The notes below the pieces were generated by a model, which made no database searches, was not told where the DNA came from, and worked only from the letters and a program-made list of their open reading frames with translations. A program made the position numbers and the translations under genes. Below, one piece after another: positions 11,301-24,200 of a DNA stretch of 64,000 nt (positions are counted from its first letter, which is position 1; every line of letters starts with the position of its first letter). Source of the stretch: Notospermus geniculatus (Eukaryota; Nemertea; Pilidiophora; Heteronemertea; Lineidae); NCBI GenBank assembly GCA_002633025.1, contig NMRB01000296.1:234596-298595 (forward strand), given 5' to 3'.

Positions 11301-14300
11301 GTCAAAATGTGTCATGATCAAGGCGCTGTCATTGTCCACGGACTGTTACAAATGGTTTAGGCGATCCGTGTTAGTCGCTACTCCATTTTATCGTGTCCAT
11401 GTTCGACAGAATAAATAAAACGTCCCTCCTTGATTATTGCGAATAGCCGTTATAGATCAACGGCACAAATGGTATTTGAGAGACCCCCCACCAAGTGCGT
11501 GGATGATGAGGAATATTGGCCGCCGTTACTCGGATGGCCGAAGATGTAATTTGCTTGCATATTTGTGCATGATTCTGTTCCGTGACACACAACCAAACTT
11601 TCATGCCATAGTCAATCATGAGCACAATGTTGTCACATCCATACTCTTGTTAAAAAGGAGTTGTTGAAATCCTGAAGTTAAAACTGTCATCATAAAGTCA
11701 CATTCTGAGTGCACTGTTTCAAAAATTGTCATGATTTATGTTTCATTAAGTGCTATTATTAGCCCCAGTAGTAGTAGTACCATGATTGAGGATCGTTGTG
11801 TTTAGCGCACTATGTGCACCTTTAGCCTGAATGCTGAAAAAAAGTCCCCTGAACCAAGGCAACATGTTCAGGAACACTTTTCTTCAATACTGTGTGAGAT
11901 TCTGTTTGTGGTGCCTTCTATCAGGAGTTCATCGTACCATCGAGCAGCAGTTGGACGTGAATTACAGGCAGTCGAATGATGCATCAGTTTGTGCGGCTAA
12001 TTAATTTTTCATGAGTTCCTTCATGAAAAAATCAAGACGTGCCCTCGTTAAGGAAACTTCAAAAGTCGTCAATTTATGAGAATCAATCGTAGCTGTTGCA
12101 GCAGGTGGTGAAAAATCCATCCAACCTAACTTGATCAATGATATTAATGCCCAGTTTTACATGTCTCTGTACTTCTTAATGTCTTGCGTAATTGATCGAT
12201 GCATTTTAAATTATTTATGGAGGTGCCTCAAAATGGGTATCGCCTCATTTATAAGGAAGGCGAAATTTTGCAAAAATAGAGAAAAATTGTATGAGTCACT
12301 TTTGTATGGTGGCCGTTCTGAATATGAAATACCATGATCATTATGATTTAGGAGGAAAAATCGACTTTCGTTCAAAAATGTGGCAAAATTTGAATTATTT
12401 ATTCTCGAACTGTACATTTGCTACAAAAGAAACGAACAGTTTATTATCCACTTTTCACATTGTAAATGTATTCCGAGTAGCATATATCACAAGTTTGATT
12501 GTTTGGTTGTAAATACACCGCCTGGCATAATTGGCTATTACAGCAGGCGCGCTTTCTCACTTTTAACCATCGCTATGCATTTTTAATGGGTGCAAAGTTC
12601 ATTTGAGAAATTTGATACTTGGAGTGTACACAATTAGGTCATTTACATGAATAATAAAGTATGAAAGGGCCCTGTTGCCTAATTTAGAACAGTAGTAGTG
12701 GCTGCTAGATGCTGATCATAAATTCTTCTATAAATTTTAAATTCTGGCTTGATGTTTTGACGATAATGAGCTCATATACAATGGTGATTGTTCACCAATG
12801 ATTAAAATACATGACCCCCTCGTTCATTGTTAAAGGAAGCCGATTGGCTGATTTTTTTTATTCGCGCAAAAATATATCATACTGAAGAGCACATAAATCT
12901 TCATGTGGCATTATATCGTAACTTCTTATTGGTCGATCTCAGATCGATTTTTACGTATTTTTCATCTACGCATCATTGGTTTTAGATGGGTGTGAACGTG
13001 CTGCTATTGGCGTATGTACCCCCTGAGGATTTTTCATCGTTTTTAATCCGCGGGCGATGATCTACGAGGTCATTAAGAAACCATATTGAGTTGAAATAAT
13101 CGCGTTGTTTTACGAGTAATAGTAGCATAGTAACCAGATGATCATTAACAATCCACGTTATTAAAAAGTGTGCCACATTTTATCGAAGTAATCGATACGT
13201 TTGGTGATTAAACCCGTAATCCTGTATTTTCAGTTGTCCCAGCTGTCTACTTCCGTCCGTCATTCTCTCGTTCTTTATGATGTAACTCCACGTTAAAAAC
13301 CCTGTATCGATACGAAAGTTGATGTTATGACGTCTCGCTGTCGCTAATGCATATTTAAATTACAATATATTATCGATTGCGTCTGTGCTGTCGAAGACAG
13401 GTTCAAGAAAAACACCTATTTGATAATCTTTATCCTTGATATGGATCATTATCCGATTGTTCACCAATTTTTATGCCCCAAAGCTGATAGTTTCGTTATC
13501 CACCGCAAGGTGGTCAAAACAAAGATGTTCGTGTGTTGATTTCAGTAAATAGCTGTTGAAGTTGAGCATGTAGTTCTGTTTTATTCCACCAGGACTCCCT
13601 ATGCTTCTCCACGTAAGCCTTAAATTTTAATATTCGCAACTCGACAATAAATTGAACCACCAGCTGTTTCAAGGCAATTCCAGATCGTATTAATTGCTTT
13701 TTGTGAGCAATCACAAAAACTCATGATTAAAATCCTGACAATTTTTAAAGATCGTTGTTGTGCCATTGTTGTTTGACAGAGAGCCGCAGGCTATACCTCG
13801 GGACGTTTAAATTCCTGAGCAAAATGGTGCAACAGCTCACCGGAATAAAAGTTGGCAGTAACTGTAAGCATCTGGGAATGCTATTGAACCTCGTCACCAG
13901 TGTCACTTAAGTTATCGTCCTTATACTTGTGGGAGGGTTAATAAGCAATTAAGAAAACAGTCGCTCACGGCCTTCATCTTGTGTTCGGCGGTGTAACCTC
14001 GTGTTCAACATGGCACCGTAAGACGCGTAATTCCTGACTGCGTGCTGGGGAAGTCACCAGAGGATGGGGCCATCTGGTTCTCGCAATATTCCCAATCTTC
14101 TTAATTGTTCTCAACCACAATTCAATTAATTTGATGGTGCTGCAGTTTTTTTTTGCGATTGGATGCGAGGTATTGAAAGTTAACGTCGATTGTTTTGAAC
14201 ACGGAATTCTGTTCTGTTAAATCAACTGATGTTGATTTCTTCTGATCGCTATTGGCCAGGGGGTTGCACCTCAGTTAAGAACTTTGACAACAGCAACCCT

Positions 14301-17249
14301 TGGGGTAGAGCAACCCCTGGGGTAGAGTATCTATTGAATAAATCCAGTGGATGAAACCTTCTCTAAGCATAGTGTTGATCTGTAATTGTTGATAGAGCAG
14401 GTGGCTTTCCCCAAACAACATCATCAGCTTCTTCAGCTTGGCGTTTCCAGCTTCGCTGAATAGCAAGTTTCCAACCAATTACTTCAGGTAACCCACCTAT
14501 AAATCTCCTGATAGAGTAATGTGAGGGGATTTTTCTGAGGGAGGTCCAACGGGTTGCCGTCTTCCGCACCTCCAATGCCATCAAGCACCATCTTGCTCAG
14601 GCCTCTGACACCTGGACCACCAACTACCAAAATCAACTGCCTCATGCGATGTAGATATGGTTGCCTAACAATGGGGTCGGCCCACATGCAACAAAGGTCT
14701 CTTACCCACACCTTACCATCACCACCATCACCCTCATATCATAAAATCATCATCTTTCTTGAAGGTTGGTTTGTCATGAACCAAGTCATCCCTCCTAAGA
14801 TTTCACGACCAGAATCAGCAGAAGCTTTCTGTATTAATATTTCTGCATAAAAACGTCAAATGCACGAAGTGCTTGTTGTGGGAACCTAACACATTCACCT
14901 CGTCTTCAGAAAGAGCCACGTATCAGAAAAATATTCTCAAATGGCAGGATCTTATAAATCGATGCAAAGTAAAAGTAAATATTGGAGAAAGTGACTTGGT
15001 TGTGGAGGGTTCTGTCATGGTGGATTGTGTTGCCTGTACTTGACTGAAGCAGGTGTACATACCGCACAACATTCTGTACAGTTTCTCGTTTCTGTTAGTA
15101 GTGAAACTTGCAATGTACATGTAGTAAGATTGAGAGTATGTTGGTAAGGCAGAAAATTTCAATATTGGAAAGCGGTTCTCTTGAGTGCAAAGTCATTTGT
15201 GGAACTGGTATGACATTGAAATAGATTTTGTAAATAAGAACGAATGTCAAGGTTACCTTAAGGTCATGAATGTAGATGTATGTACCTGGCCAGAGGAAAT
15301 TCTTCATGGGAAACAAACCCATTGCTTCCCAATCACACAAATTTTCAGGCCTATACATCAATCTGGTGAGAAACACAGGTTGTATCTCCGCCATCTGTTT
15401 TACGAACAGAAACCGTGACCGTGATATCTTGATCACTGCTACCGTTCCCAAACCACTACATGTACCAGTACGGTCCCTGCTTTCCATCTTAATAGAGGCT
15501 GTGAACACGATACCGTGCAGGTGACAACAATATTGACTTTTTTCCGACCCTGCCATCAGGCAATGATGACATGACTTTTTCTTGTGAAATGAACTTTTCT
15601 TCAGGGATCTTAATGGATAATATAAGTACTCTGTTCTCACAGCATTGATCCTTATTTCTCAAGGTCAGGTGTTTTGACCCTTCTGATCCGAGTTTATTTT
15701 GCACTCTTCTTAAGGACATTCAATCAAATCTAATGAAATCTGGAGAAAGATCGCAGTGACCTCTTTGAGCCAGTACCAGTGATAAGTGGCTCTAGTTGTC
15801 AAAAATTTGGACACAGATATCCACGTTCTCATGGCAGAATTTGCTGCTTCTTGACGAGCTCCTGTAAAGCTTCTGTCGACGAGCACGAAAGAGGGGAACT
15901 CTGGTCTCCTTGATTGGTCTTCCTTATCTTAATCACTCTGTCTTGACCAGGGGCTATCGTGGGGGGCGATCGAGGGCAACCGAATCTGCAGGTCGTTCAC
16001 ATAAATATCATCCAATACCCCAGCAAATGGACCCCACCGTATGTTATGAATGTTTTATTAGGCGAACAATTGGAGACTGTATCCTAGCGTCTTCAGGGAT
16101 GCTGGGGGAATTGCCGGTGAGGAATGGACTATTTGTATCTGGCCAGATTGTCAGGAAATGGACGTCCCCCGCCTTCATCTGAAACTATGTATCATATTAT
16201 AAGAGTGTTTACCCAAGATGGATGTGTGGGTCATGTTTTTTCTCTCAAATGTATGTGACATTTCAAAAGAACTATGATATCTGTGATTCTGTTAGAACTT
16301 TTTAATGCTTTTTTTGATGTCGCTGTTTTTGATCTTAGATATGTATCTGTCATATATGCCAAATGCAGTAAATTTGCCACCTTTTAAGAACAACTTTGAA
16401 GTGACAAATTGGTGTGTAAAATTGAGTTAGTATGTGCACTATAGCCTTGTTTTCGCAGCGCAAGTTTAAAATCAGACGTTGGAGTACATTCGGTCGCGTC
16501 TTGCTATAACCTGAGGCAAGTTTTAATAAAATTTACCAGACAGATTTTGAAGTGATTGCGATATTAGTTGGGGGAAGTAGAAATTTAAACCAATTTGATG
16601 TGTGATTGAATGAGATTTGCCACAAACTTGCCCCTGGGTGCGAACGAGCGCCGTTCACATGGGAGCACTCTTTGAATCTGTACGATTGTTTTGTTTGATT
16701 ATTATGTTGATAACATGGTATCATATCGGTTTGTGTTGAAATTCAAAATATGATTGGGCGATGATGTAAAAAGATTCCCAGAACCTCTGCAATTTTCATT
16801 CTAGAATCTTCCAAATTGCATGTTTTAGTCAGAGTTTTCAAACTTCTGAGACCAAAGACACAAAACAATTGGTCCTCATTGAGTTGCCCATAGAGAGCCA
16901 GCTATGCAAGAAAACCCTCAAGTGGGCAAGTGCCTTCAGTTGGGGCAGTTTGGGGAGTTGCCTGTGAGTTTGAGAAGAAGCCTAATATGTCTGGCGACCT
17001 ACAGCACGGACAGGTCACCCCAGCCTGGCGTGTGGCCAATCAAGATGGTCATTCAGGCAGTTTGGAAATCATGCGGTGTTCCAGCTATTGATATATAGCG
17101 TCTGAGGAGGGTAATAGAATTAACAAGTTCCAATAATATGGGTTTTGCTTGAATTTTGTATATCGATGATGTCTGATATGTTAGGATCAGCGAGAGTGTC
17201 GTCTATTGACTCGACAATGAATGGCCTTCTGAGCGTATGGAGATTTCAG
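8336..17249. other. Long non-coding stretch; AT-rich block at about 12.1-13.5 kb
   Basis: No gene is supported. The longest frame is 15095-15640 (-, 181 codons); it lacks any recognised motif and is overlapped by two shorter open frames on the other strand. About 12100-13520 is visibly more AT-rich than its surroundings. A short 18-bp doublet (about 14297-14332) repeats GGGGTAGAGCAACCC. No element ends were recognised. Confidence 0.35.
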
Positions 17250-17435
17250 CAGGTAAGTAGAAACATTGCAAGAGGTGCATAAAAACACGCCGAGAGGAAC
17301 CTTAGCAGGTGTGTAGAAACACTGCAAGAACTTAATAGCAGGCACCTAGAAACACCACAAGGGGGACTTTATTTGGGACGTAGAAACATTGTGAGCATGA
17401 GAGGAAGTTCAGCAGGCCTTTGGAACTCTGCGAAA
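17250..17435. repeat. Degenerate minisatellite, about 45-bp units
   Basis: The core AGCAGG..GTAGAAACA.TGCAAGAG recurs about four times with strong divergence (for example AGCAGGTGTGTAGAAACACT, AGCAGGCACCTAGAAACACC, AGCAGGCCTTTGGAACTCTG). Not coding. Confidence 0.5.
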
Positions 17436-19248
17436 GGCGTGAAGGCTCATTTACGTACCTGAGAACCTGTGCTATCAAAGAGAGTTGCTCTCTCTCCGTC
17501 ACATGAAAGATAAGTGTGACCGCGGTGTGGCCCTAGTGCAGCCTCCTTCTAACATACAGAATTGTGCTTCAGTCACCATGATGGGATTTCTCCAGGCAGT
17601 TTGTGTGCCTTTCAAAATGTTTATCATGTTGTTATAAGACTCCCTGAGGCTGAACACTTGCACTGTCACCCACCCTCCGCAACGATGCCCTCCGGACGTA
17701 GACCAACGTTCTTCAGGAGTGACAGTGACTCATGCATGATGTCAGCGTTCTTTATTAGATTCGTATGCAGGTTATATACCAATGGTATTGACCTCCGGGG
17801 TTGATGTGACGAAAAAAATGCGACATATTCATACATAACGCATTCATAAAAGGACAACATTGAAAAAAGTATGAAAAAGCATTTCCCAGGTCGGTCTTTT
17901 GTGTAAATTATCGTAGGAAACAATGGACAACCTGTGTCACCAGCTGCCACGAAACAATTACCTCTTAATATCGAAAATGTGAAACATGGGAATAAGCTCT
18001 CCGAGTTTTATGGCCGCAATTCCCACACCCATCGTTAATTATGGAAGCATACTCGGTCAGTCTTGCGTCAATGCTACGAATTTGTCACCGATTTTACCTG
18101 CAACATCCGGCGCGTTTGCCAGAACTGACAATGGCACTCAGCGATGTGTTCAACTTTCCATAGTTGACCTGGTTACATTTCAAGTGACGCACGAGGGTAG
18201 CAAAATGTTGGAAGCTGTGGGTAGCCTTTGTGTAGCCACATGTTTAGTTACCAGCAAATACCACTAGGCCACTCGAGATCCCCACGAGGGGAGAGATTTT
18301 GTCATATATTGATGTTGCACTTTGCTGTGGAAGCATTCATTACTGGTAACAAACAATTGAGGCCCATTTCTACTACATCAGTTACCCGTTCCTGCTGTGC
18401 TGTATTTCCACACACCTTCAAACGTAGGGAGCATCTGTTAGTTCTTGATGCAGAGAAACTCTGTGCGTGCGAAAACTGTGCAGCAGCTTAAGGGAAGCAG
18501 GCCTTACCAAAGCTAAAACCACAGAAGCTTTTTCAACTAATCAGCAGAAGGCGCCATGAGTCTAGAGAGGAGGCTAACATTTTGGGAAGTGAGACACTTT
18601 TTTGTGTGTGATTCTCCAATGTAAACAAAGAATCAGTTAGCAAACAATACTTTATGAAAATAATTACGGTGGAAATTTTGTGAAGAGCCAGCAACCATAT
18701 GTTCAGAGAAACTTTCACAATTGCCATATGTCCACGATTTAATGATTAAGGATTATGGGATAGCGATTAGTCGCAATCAATTAGCGTTTGAATGCACTGA
18801 ACAAAAGATTCGTTGGCTCGTCGAATGTTTGTGAAAGAATGTATTGAAATTTTAATTGAAGTATCGATCAGTTAGTCCTTCGTAGAGGCATTTTGTAACC
18901 CTGACAGGTGTGCGTTTCCCATATAGGCCTATTTCATAGTCACGAGGGATATCCCTGCCTTGTACATATATGTAAATGATATTGGCCCAACTGCGAGGTT
19001 TGTTGAAAGTAGGCGGAGTTATTACGTGTCGGTTTCCTACTGAAAAGATGTACAAAGGATGTTGTGACATCTGTTGTGTGGTTCTGTTATGCGACAATAT
19101 GACACGTGTTTCGTCTAACAAAATGAATTTTAACGCTCATTTGTAACTTATGGTTTTCAATGCATGACAATAACAAGTTTGCATGTGTTGCCTTTATGCT
19201 GTTTCATGCTTTTGTGTTGAATTGTTAGAAATGTATTGAACTGTGCAG
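17436..19248. other. Non-coding, nothing recognised
   Basis: Frames at 17666-17950 (-) and 17986-18267 (+) were examined and match no family I know. The last bases, ...GAACTGTGCAG, are a moderate 3' splice site for the candidate exon that follows. Confidence 0.3.
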
Positions 19249-19483
19249 GCTGCAGGCCATCTCAGCATTGCAGCCAGAGGAGGCTCTCAGATCTTGCAGT
19301 AAGACCATAGCCCATATTTCAGAATGCTCCTCAGTGAAGGAGTTCCTTAAGGCTATTGTTCTCCTGTGGAACAATAGCGTTGAGGAACGCCTTTCCGTTG
19401 AGGAGTATTCTAAAATGCTTGACACAAGAAGAGGAAGACCAAGATCAGAGACCAAAGGTGAAAATCGTCACTCAGAAAACTAG
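19249..19483 (+). CDS. Candidate coding exon, unknown protein (partial gene)
   Basis: A frame opens directly after an acceptor (AACTGTGCAG) and reads through LQAISALQPEEALRSCSK, AHISECSSVKEFLKAIVLLW, NSVEERLSVEEYSKMLDT and then RRGRPRSETK. It is rich in Glu, Lys, Ser and Leu, suggests amphipathic helices, and ends in a basic RRGRPR patch like an AT-hook or nuclear-localisation patch. Two endings are possible. A donor (AAAG|GTGAAA) after 19457 would make a 209-nt internal exon. Otherwise translation continues to the stop at 19481-19483, with AATAAA at 19699-19704 as a possible poly(A) signal, making a 3'-terminal exon. There is no ATG start in the exon. The family is not recognised and I could not find partner exons. 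The residue pattern makes it better than chance frames, but it remains unproven. Confidence 0.4.
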
Positions 19484-21119
19484 TGAAAAATCATGAAGAA
19501 ATGGATATATGGTGGGCTACAACGGATGTGGGCCGAAACGACCCAGGCTGAAGTGTTTGTGGCCAAAACGGCCTGTAAGCTTATCCCTTCACAGAAGTTT
19601 CTGCAGTACTAAATCCAAGTGTCTTTCCTCGTGAGCTCATAATCCATAATGTTCTTTGAATCTGTTGTATGTCTAATCCCAAATGTAGTGTTCTGTTGAA
19701 TAAAGCAGAGTTGAAGAAGGATCTTCGATGGTGTTACTTGTCATTTTCATTCAGATGGCTTGCTAGGAAGTTCATTCTTGCAGAATCTCGTACTGTTGTT
19801 GGCATGTCATCTTGTCCAGGTGGTGCCTTCAACAAGCATATCCCAAAACTGGCAACGCACGAACAAATTCATAACTGAAAGATTGGAAACTGTGTCTCTG
19901 GGCCATGTCACAGAGAGAAACCCTGCAGACACGAGGTAGCACACAGAGGTTTCAGCCCACAGACATGGTTCACAGACAATGACAGAGATGATCACACTGA
20001 GACTTCTGCACGGTGTGCTACCAGCGTTACTCAAAGCATCATCTAAGGAATGCATATTCCTCAATACGTAACGACTGAATCACCTGACGAGCGGAAATGC
20101 AGGATAAACGCAGAGGATACCGCCACCGACAACAGTTTAGCGTCGATATCCTCCACGTCGCGTCTTGCCTGCAGGATCGATGATACTTAGCACTGCAATC
20201 GGGATACAAAGGTGAAAGGACAATATGTTGTCTTGTCGCGTGGATGCATCTAATCCACGCTTTGTGCCCAAGTCTATGCAATCAGCAAAGTGAATCATGC
20301 TATCATAGCTCGTGGCATTCATGCGGAAACGTCGCTGTTGTACTCCATCAAGGAGAGATGAAATGCTACAGTGCCAGTGGAATTCGTTTGTGGCATTGCA
20401 TCAAGTGTTGACTTTGCAACTGATGCAGGTGTGAGCTTCTGGCACTTAAACCCCCGCCCCCAAGAAATTAGCCCAGGCGTTCTTTCTCCAATGGGGATTC
20501 TGAAAGTGCTCTCTGGATGAAAGATCAGAACAAGGTGGGAATGGGGCAGGGGGCTTCTGATGTTGTCTTGGGTTACCATCATTTGTGTCAGTCTGTTGAA
20601 GCCTGTTGCCGGATGGTTCTGGAAATGTTGGGTGTGGGGCAGGAACGAGTAGACAGCACAACCAGACAATTCTGCCCACATAGTTCCTCTGACCGGCAAT
20701 AATTGCCAAGAAATCACAACCATCAGTATGCATGTAACATGAAATCATTTCCATAAAGAGTCAATTTGATGATTTCTTGAATCGCCCGTCTTGTACCAGT
20801 GTAAATGACCACTGAAGCCCCTGGGCACTTCGATCATGCCAAGCCTCACAATCTTGTCTGGGAGTGGTCTGATAGAGCTCCGCTACCATGTGAAAGTTTG
20901 ATAAGGCCGGGCAGGCAATCTCCTAAATGTTTCATCAGATTGAGCGAAGGCAACAATTTGGTCACCTCCAGTTGGTGTGATCCCTCCTGGAGCTAAAGCT
21001 TCAATTACTGTGTATAGCTGGTTAGATTTCTGACGTTCTGGTCCGCGTGAAACTTTCATGAAGCAGAGGAGTCGCAGAATGTTTCAAATCTCGTGGCCTT
21101 CAACTTGTTTGCTGAGGTG
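19484..21119. other. Possible 3' UTR then non-coding DNA
   Basis: The first 220 bases could be 3' UTR of the candidate exon. They include GGGCCGAAACGACCC and GGCCAAAACGGCC, a loose inverted motif pair about 30 bp apart. The rest shows no supported feature; the frame at 20319-20723 (-) is unrecognised. Confidence 0.3.
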
Positions 21120-21240
21120 CACGGACCCGTGTGGGCATGAACCGATGATACATGACCAATGAGGGGCACGAACCCCTGATGCATGACCATGAGATGATTA
21201 GCAATTAAGCGCAATGACCACTTGAGTGCTGCGCCCAATG
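21120..21240 (-). mobile_element. tRNA-derived SINE-like head
   Basis: Read on the minus strand, an A-box-like CACTCAAGTGG (about 21219-21229) is followed after about 45 bases by a good B-box-like GGTTCGTGCCC (21164-21174), the internal RNA polymerase III promoter arrangement of tRNAs and tRNA-derived SINEs. It does not fold as a clean tRNA. Downstream, a segment of about 28 bp (GGCACGAACCCCTGATGCAT and its variant GGCATGAACCGATGATACAT) is directly repeated. Most likely a decayed SINE. Confidence 0.4.
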
Positions 21241-24200
21241 TTTATTTCATCAGATGACACTCCCAGGTGTTCACCTGACATTTCTTCATCCCGTTCCAGC
21301 ATTTTTCAGGGAAGAACGAAGATGTCCTTGTGGAATCATAAAGATCGAAAACCTGTCCTTGTTCCTCAGTGTCACAGCTTGCAAGCGCCTTGATGATAAT
21401 CAACCAAACTGTCACAAGTTACCTACCCCTATCAAAAAAGTTCTCGTAGTGTCTCAAACCCCAGCTACAGACATCCCAAGGGTAGTCAACGACAACATAC
21501 CATAGATACAAAAATTGATTTTTTTCCCTCGGTAGATGGCAAACACGAGTTGTTTTTCTCCTCCAGCTCTCTAGCTCTAGCTATGCAATCGGCCTGGGTA
21601 CCCTCGTTCTCACTTATAAATGAAGCATAGGGAGTAAGCATGCTATCTCTTATTTATAGTCCTCTGACAGATCGCGTTCTTATTCATTATTCAAAGTGCT
21701 ATATATCGCAGTGCGGCAATGATAAATATTAAACGTGGACATCTTCACAAGTGTTGCGGGTAGTTTACCCCGAACAATGAGGGACTCCATGGTATGGATC
21801 CACAGCGAGTTGGTCGAGTGGTAGCCTATTCGCTGGCAGAATATTGGTGTGGTGGATGTTGGAAACCTTGTTTTGTTCTGTCCTCAAGCTCGCAGTACCC
21901 CATTAGCCAAATAAGGCATTTTCTATCATCAAACAGGATAATCCCCTCGGCATCACCAATGGACTTTACCCTTCCGACTTAGGAATGTCCTAGAATCTCA
22001 GTCAACCAAGTTGGTGTCTAGTGTGCTGTGAATCAACCCAGTGTGATATTTGGGGTGTGGCTGGGGGCAAGCACATATTATATCCCAGCTCCAGTAGCAC
22101 TCCCTGGATGTTTGGGCTTTACCAACGAGGCACTGGTCTGATGTGGGGTGGCCAAATCCTGAGCTGGCCGTTTAGTGTACTGCAGGCCTTAAGTTTTCGG
22201 AAAATGCTGAGGCACTGCAGTTTTATCAGAATCAGTCATGCTAGTAGAAACATTTCACACGTCAACCCGCCCAAAGGCACCTCCCATCAAACTCCGCCAA
22301 ATTGTCACAGTCATATAAAAGTGATATTCACCTTTTTACATCAACACGCCAGCACACACGAGGAGAAAAGCGTGCGGTGTATTGTTCATGACTTGTTCCT
22401 ATTGTCTGCCTGTCAGCCCTCGGAGCAAACGAACTGGGAACAAACATCCCTTAAGTGTAGGGCGGAGTATGGCCTTGTGTTGCGTTTCATCCTTACCTGA
22501 GCTGCAATATTTTGTGCAGCAGAAAACCTACGTTCTCGTGAACTGTCATCGTATAGGCTGAAACTCTGAGTGTCTTTATGGTAGCTGTCTACGAAGAAGG
22601 AAAAATAAATGTATCATCACAACCCGTATGTACCGATTTCAAATAGAAGTGCACTCAACCATTGCCAATTCTTATCGCGGCTCCGTTCCAGCTCAACTTG
22701 GGCAACATTTGTATACAGTGGCTGCGTGCGATACACTGCAATTAAAAGCAAAATCTATCATTATGTCATCGGCGACTTTTGAGGGTTACATTATCTGACT
22801 TTAGAAAGGAAAGCCATTCATTTGTCAAGGCGGCAAAATTTTCAAAATCGATGCCCGTGTCGGTGCGTCATGTACCTGCATCACCAACACCTGTGAACGA
22901 CTTAACAAAGGCCCATAGTGTTCACCGAGGACAGCTGCCAACGTATAATAAATAATAGTCAAACGCATTCATTAATTTTTATAGAGAATACCCAGAGTGT
23001 GCACGCGCCCAGATCACTATTGGATAGCAACGAGCGAGCACGTTGATGAGACTGCTGTAAGCGCTGGCGACGATACAGGGATAGTGCATACATAGTCGAC
23101 TGCAGTTTATTAGGGGATTTCGCGACTAGTGGATTGGAGACTTTGAGGCATAATTCTAAAAATGTTGCACTTCGTTCAGGAGCCGCCAAAATATGTACTA
23201 CCACAGGTTGGGTTGCCGTTATACGCGTCAGTTTTGGAAGGATCTAAGCTAATATCAAATGACACGTCGGCCCTCGGGGTAAGTGATGTTTTTGTTAGAA
23301 AATTTCCACGATTATCTCGCGTTTATTGAATTGGATAATTGTGTTTAGTGAAAGGGGGATGTGTTTGGTGTCCTGATGCGTGTATTTCGGTAATTCTATT
23401 GTTGTCGCGTATATCGGCCGGCTCATCTCCAACATGTCATCATCATGTTGGACGATTGATTGCGGAGCAGACTAATTTTTGATGAATGTGTTGGGATGGG
23501 GATGATGACGCATGCGTCTCACTCGCGCTGTGCGGTAACTAAGGTGTTGTTTATCGTGGCCATTATTGTGACTTCGTGCATTTTATGGAAACCAAGTCAC
23601 TTGTCTTGGCACTCATTGATCCAAATCCTTTCTAGTTGCTGTCGCAATGAAAAATTTCCACTTATTTTTTCACATACATGATGCAACTGTTCGTATCTGA
23701 GACTGTTTCATGTCAGAACATCAAGGTCTTGAAATTTGTGCAATCCTTTGAATTAAGATGCAGTGGGGCTTGCGTTAGTTGAATTCTGCTCTTTAATTTC
23801 TCGCTCTCTGCGTGGTCTATCTTATCGTTGTCTACTTCAATATTTCCTCTTTTGATTTTCGTGGATTTTCTCATGTTGGCTTTGAATCTAATCATTTGAA
23901 ATGTAAACAAAATGGGGGAGGGGGTTGGGATGGCAACTCCTAGGAACTGTTGAGCTTTTTTGATGCTACACAGACCACAGTTAAACAATAAAATGTCTAC
24001 TTATAGATTTTGTAACAGAAAAACAAGAGAACCTCATAGAACATGATCTGCTACGGTGTCGTATGGCTCTGTTAGTATTCCTTTTGATAATTCTGGTTAC
24101 ACATACAACCAATCCTCCATTTGAAAACCAAATCGACCTTCAGTGTTTTCCCGCGGCATTGTTTGATCAATTTGCTACACCTTGAACCTAGCGATGTATC

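Noticed and set aside
15095-15640. Longest open frame in the window (181 codons, minus strand)
   Set aside because: No recognised motif, composition unlike a folded protein, and two overlapping frames are open on the opposite strand; about what chance gives in 64 kb.
17250-17257. CAG|GTAAGT at 17251/17252 as a second ratchet site
   Set aside because: It lies in a minisatellite unit and lacks a pyrimidine tract upstream.
17666-17950. GDTGCPL in a minus-strand frame as a serine-protease GDSGGPL motif
   Set aside because: Only a partial resemblance, with no surrounding protease features such as disulfide cysteines or a His/Asp context.
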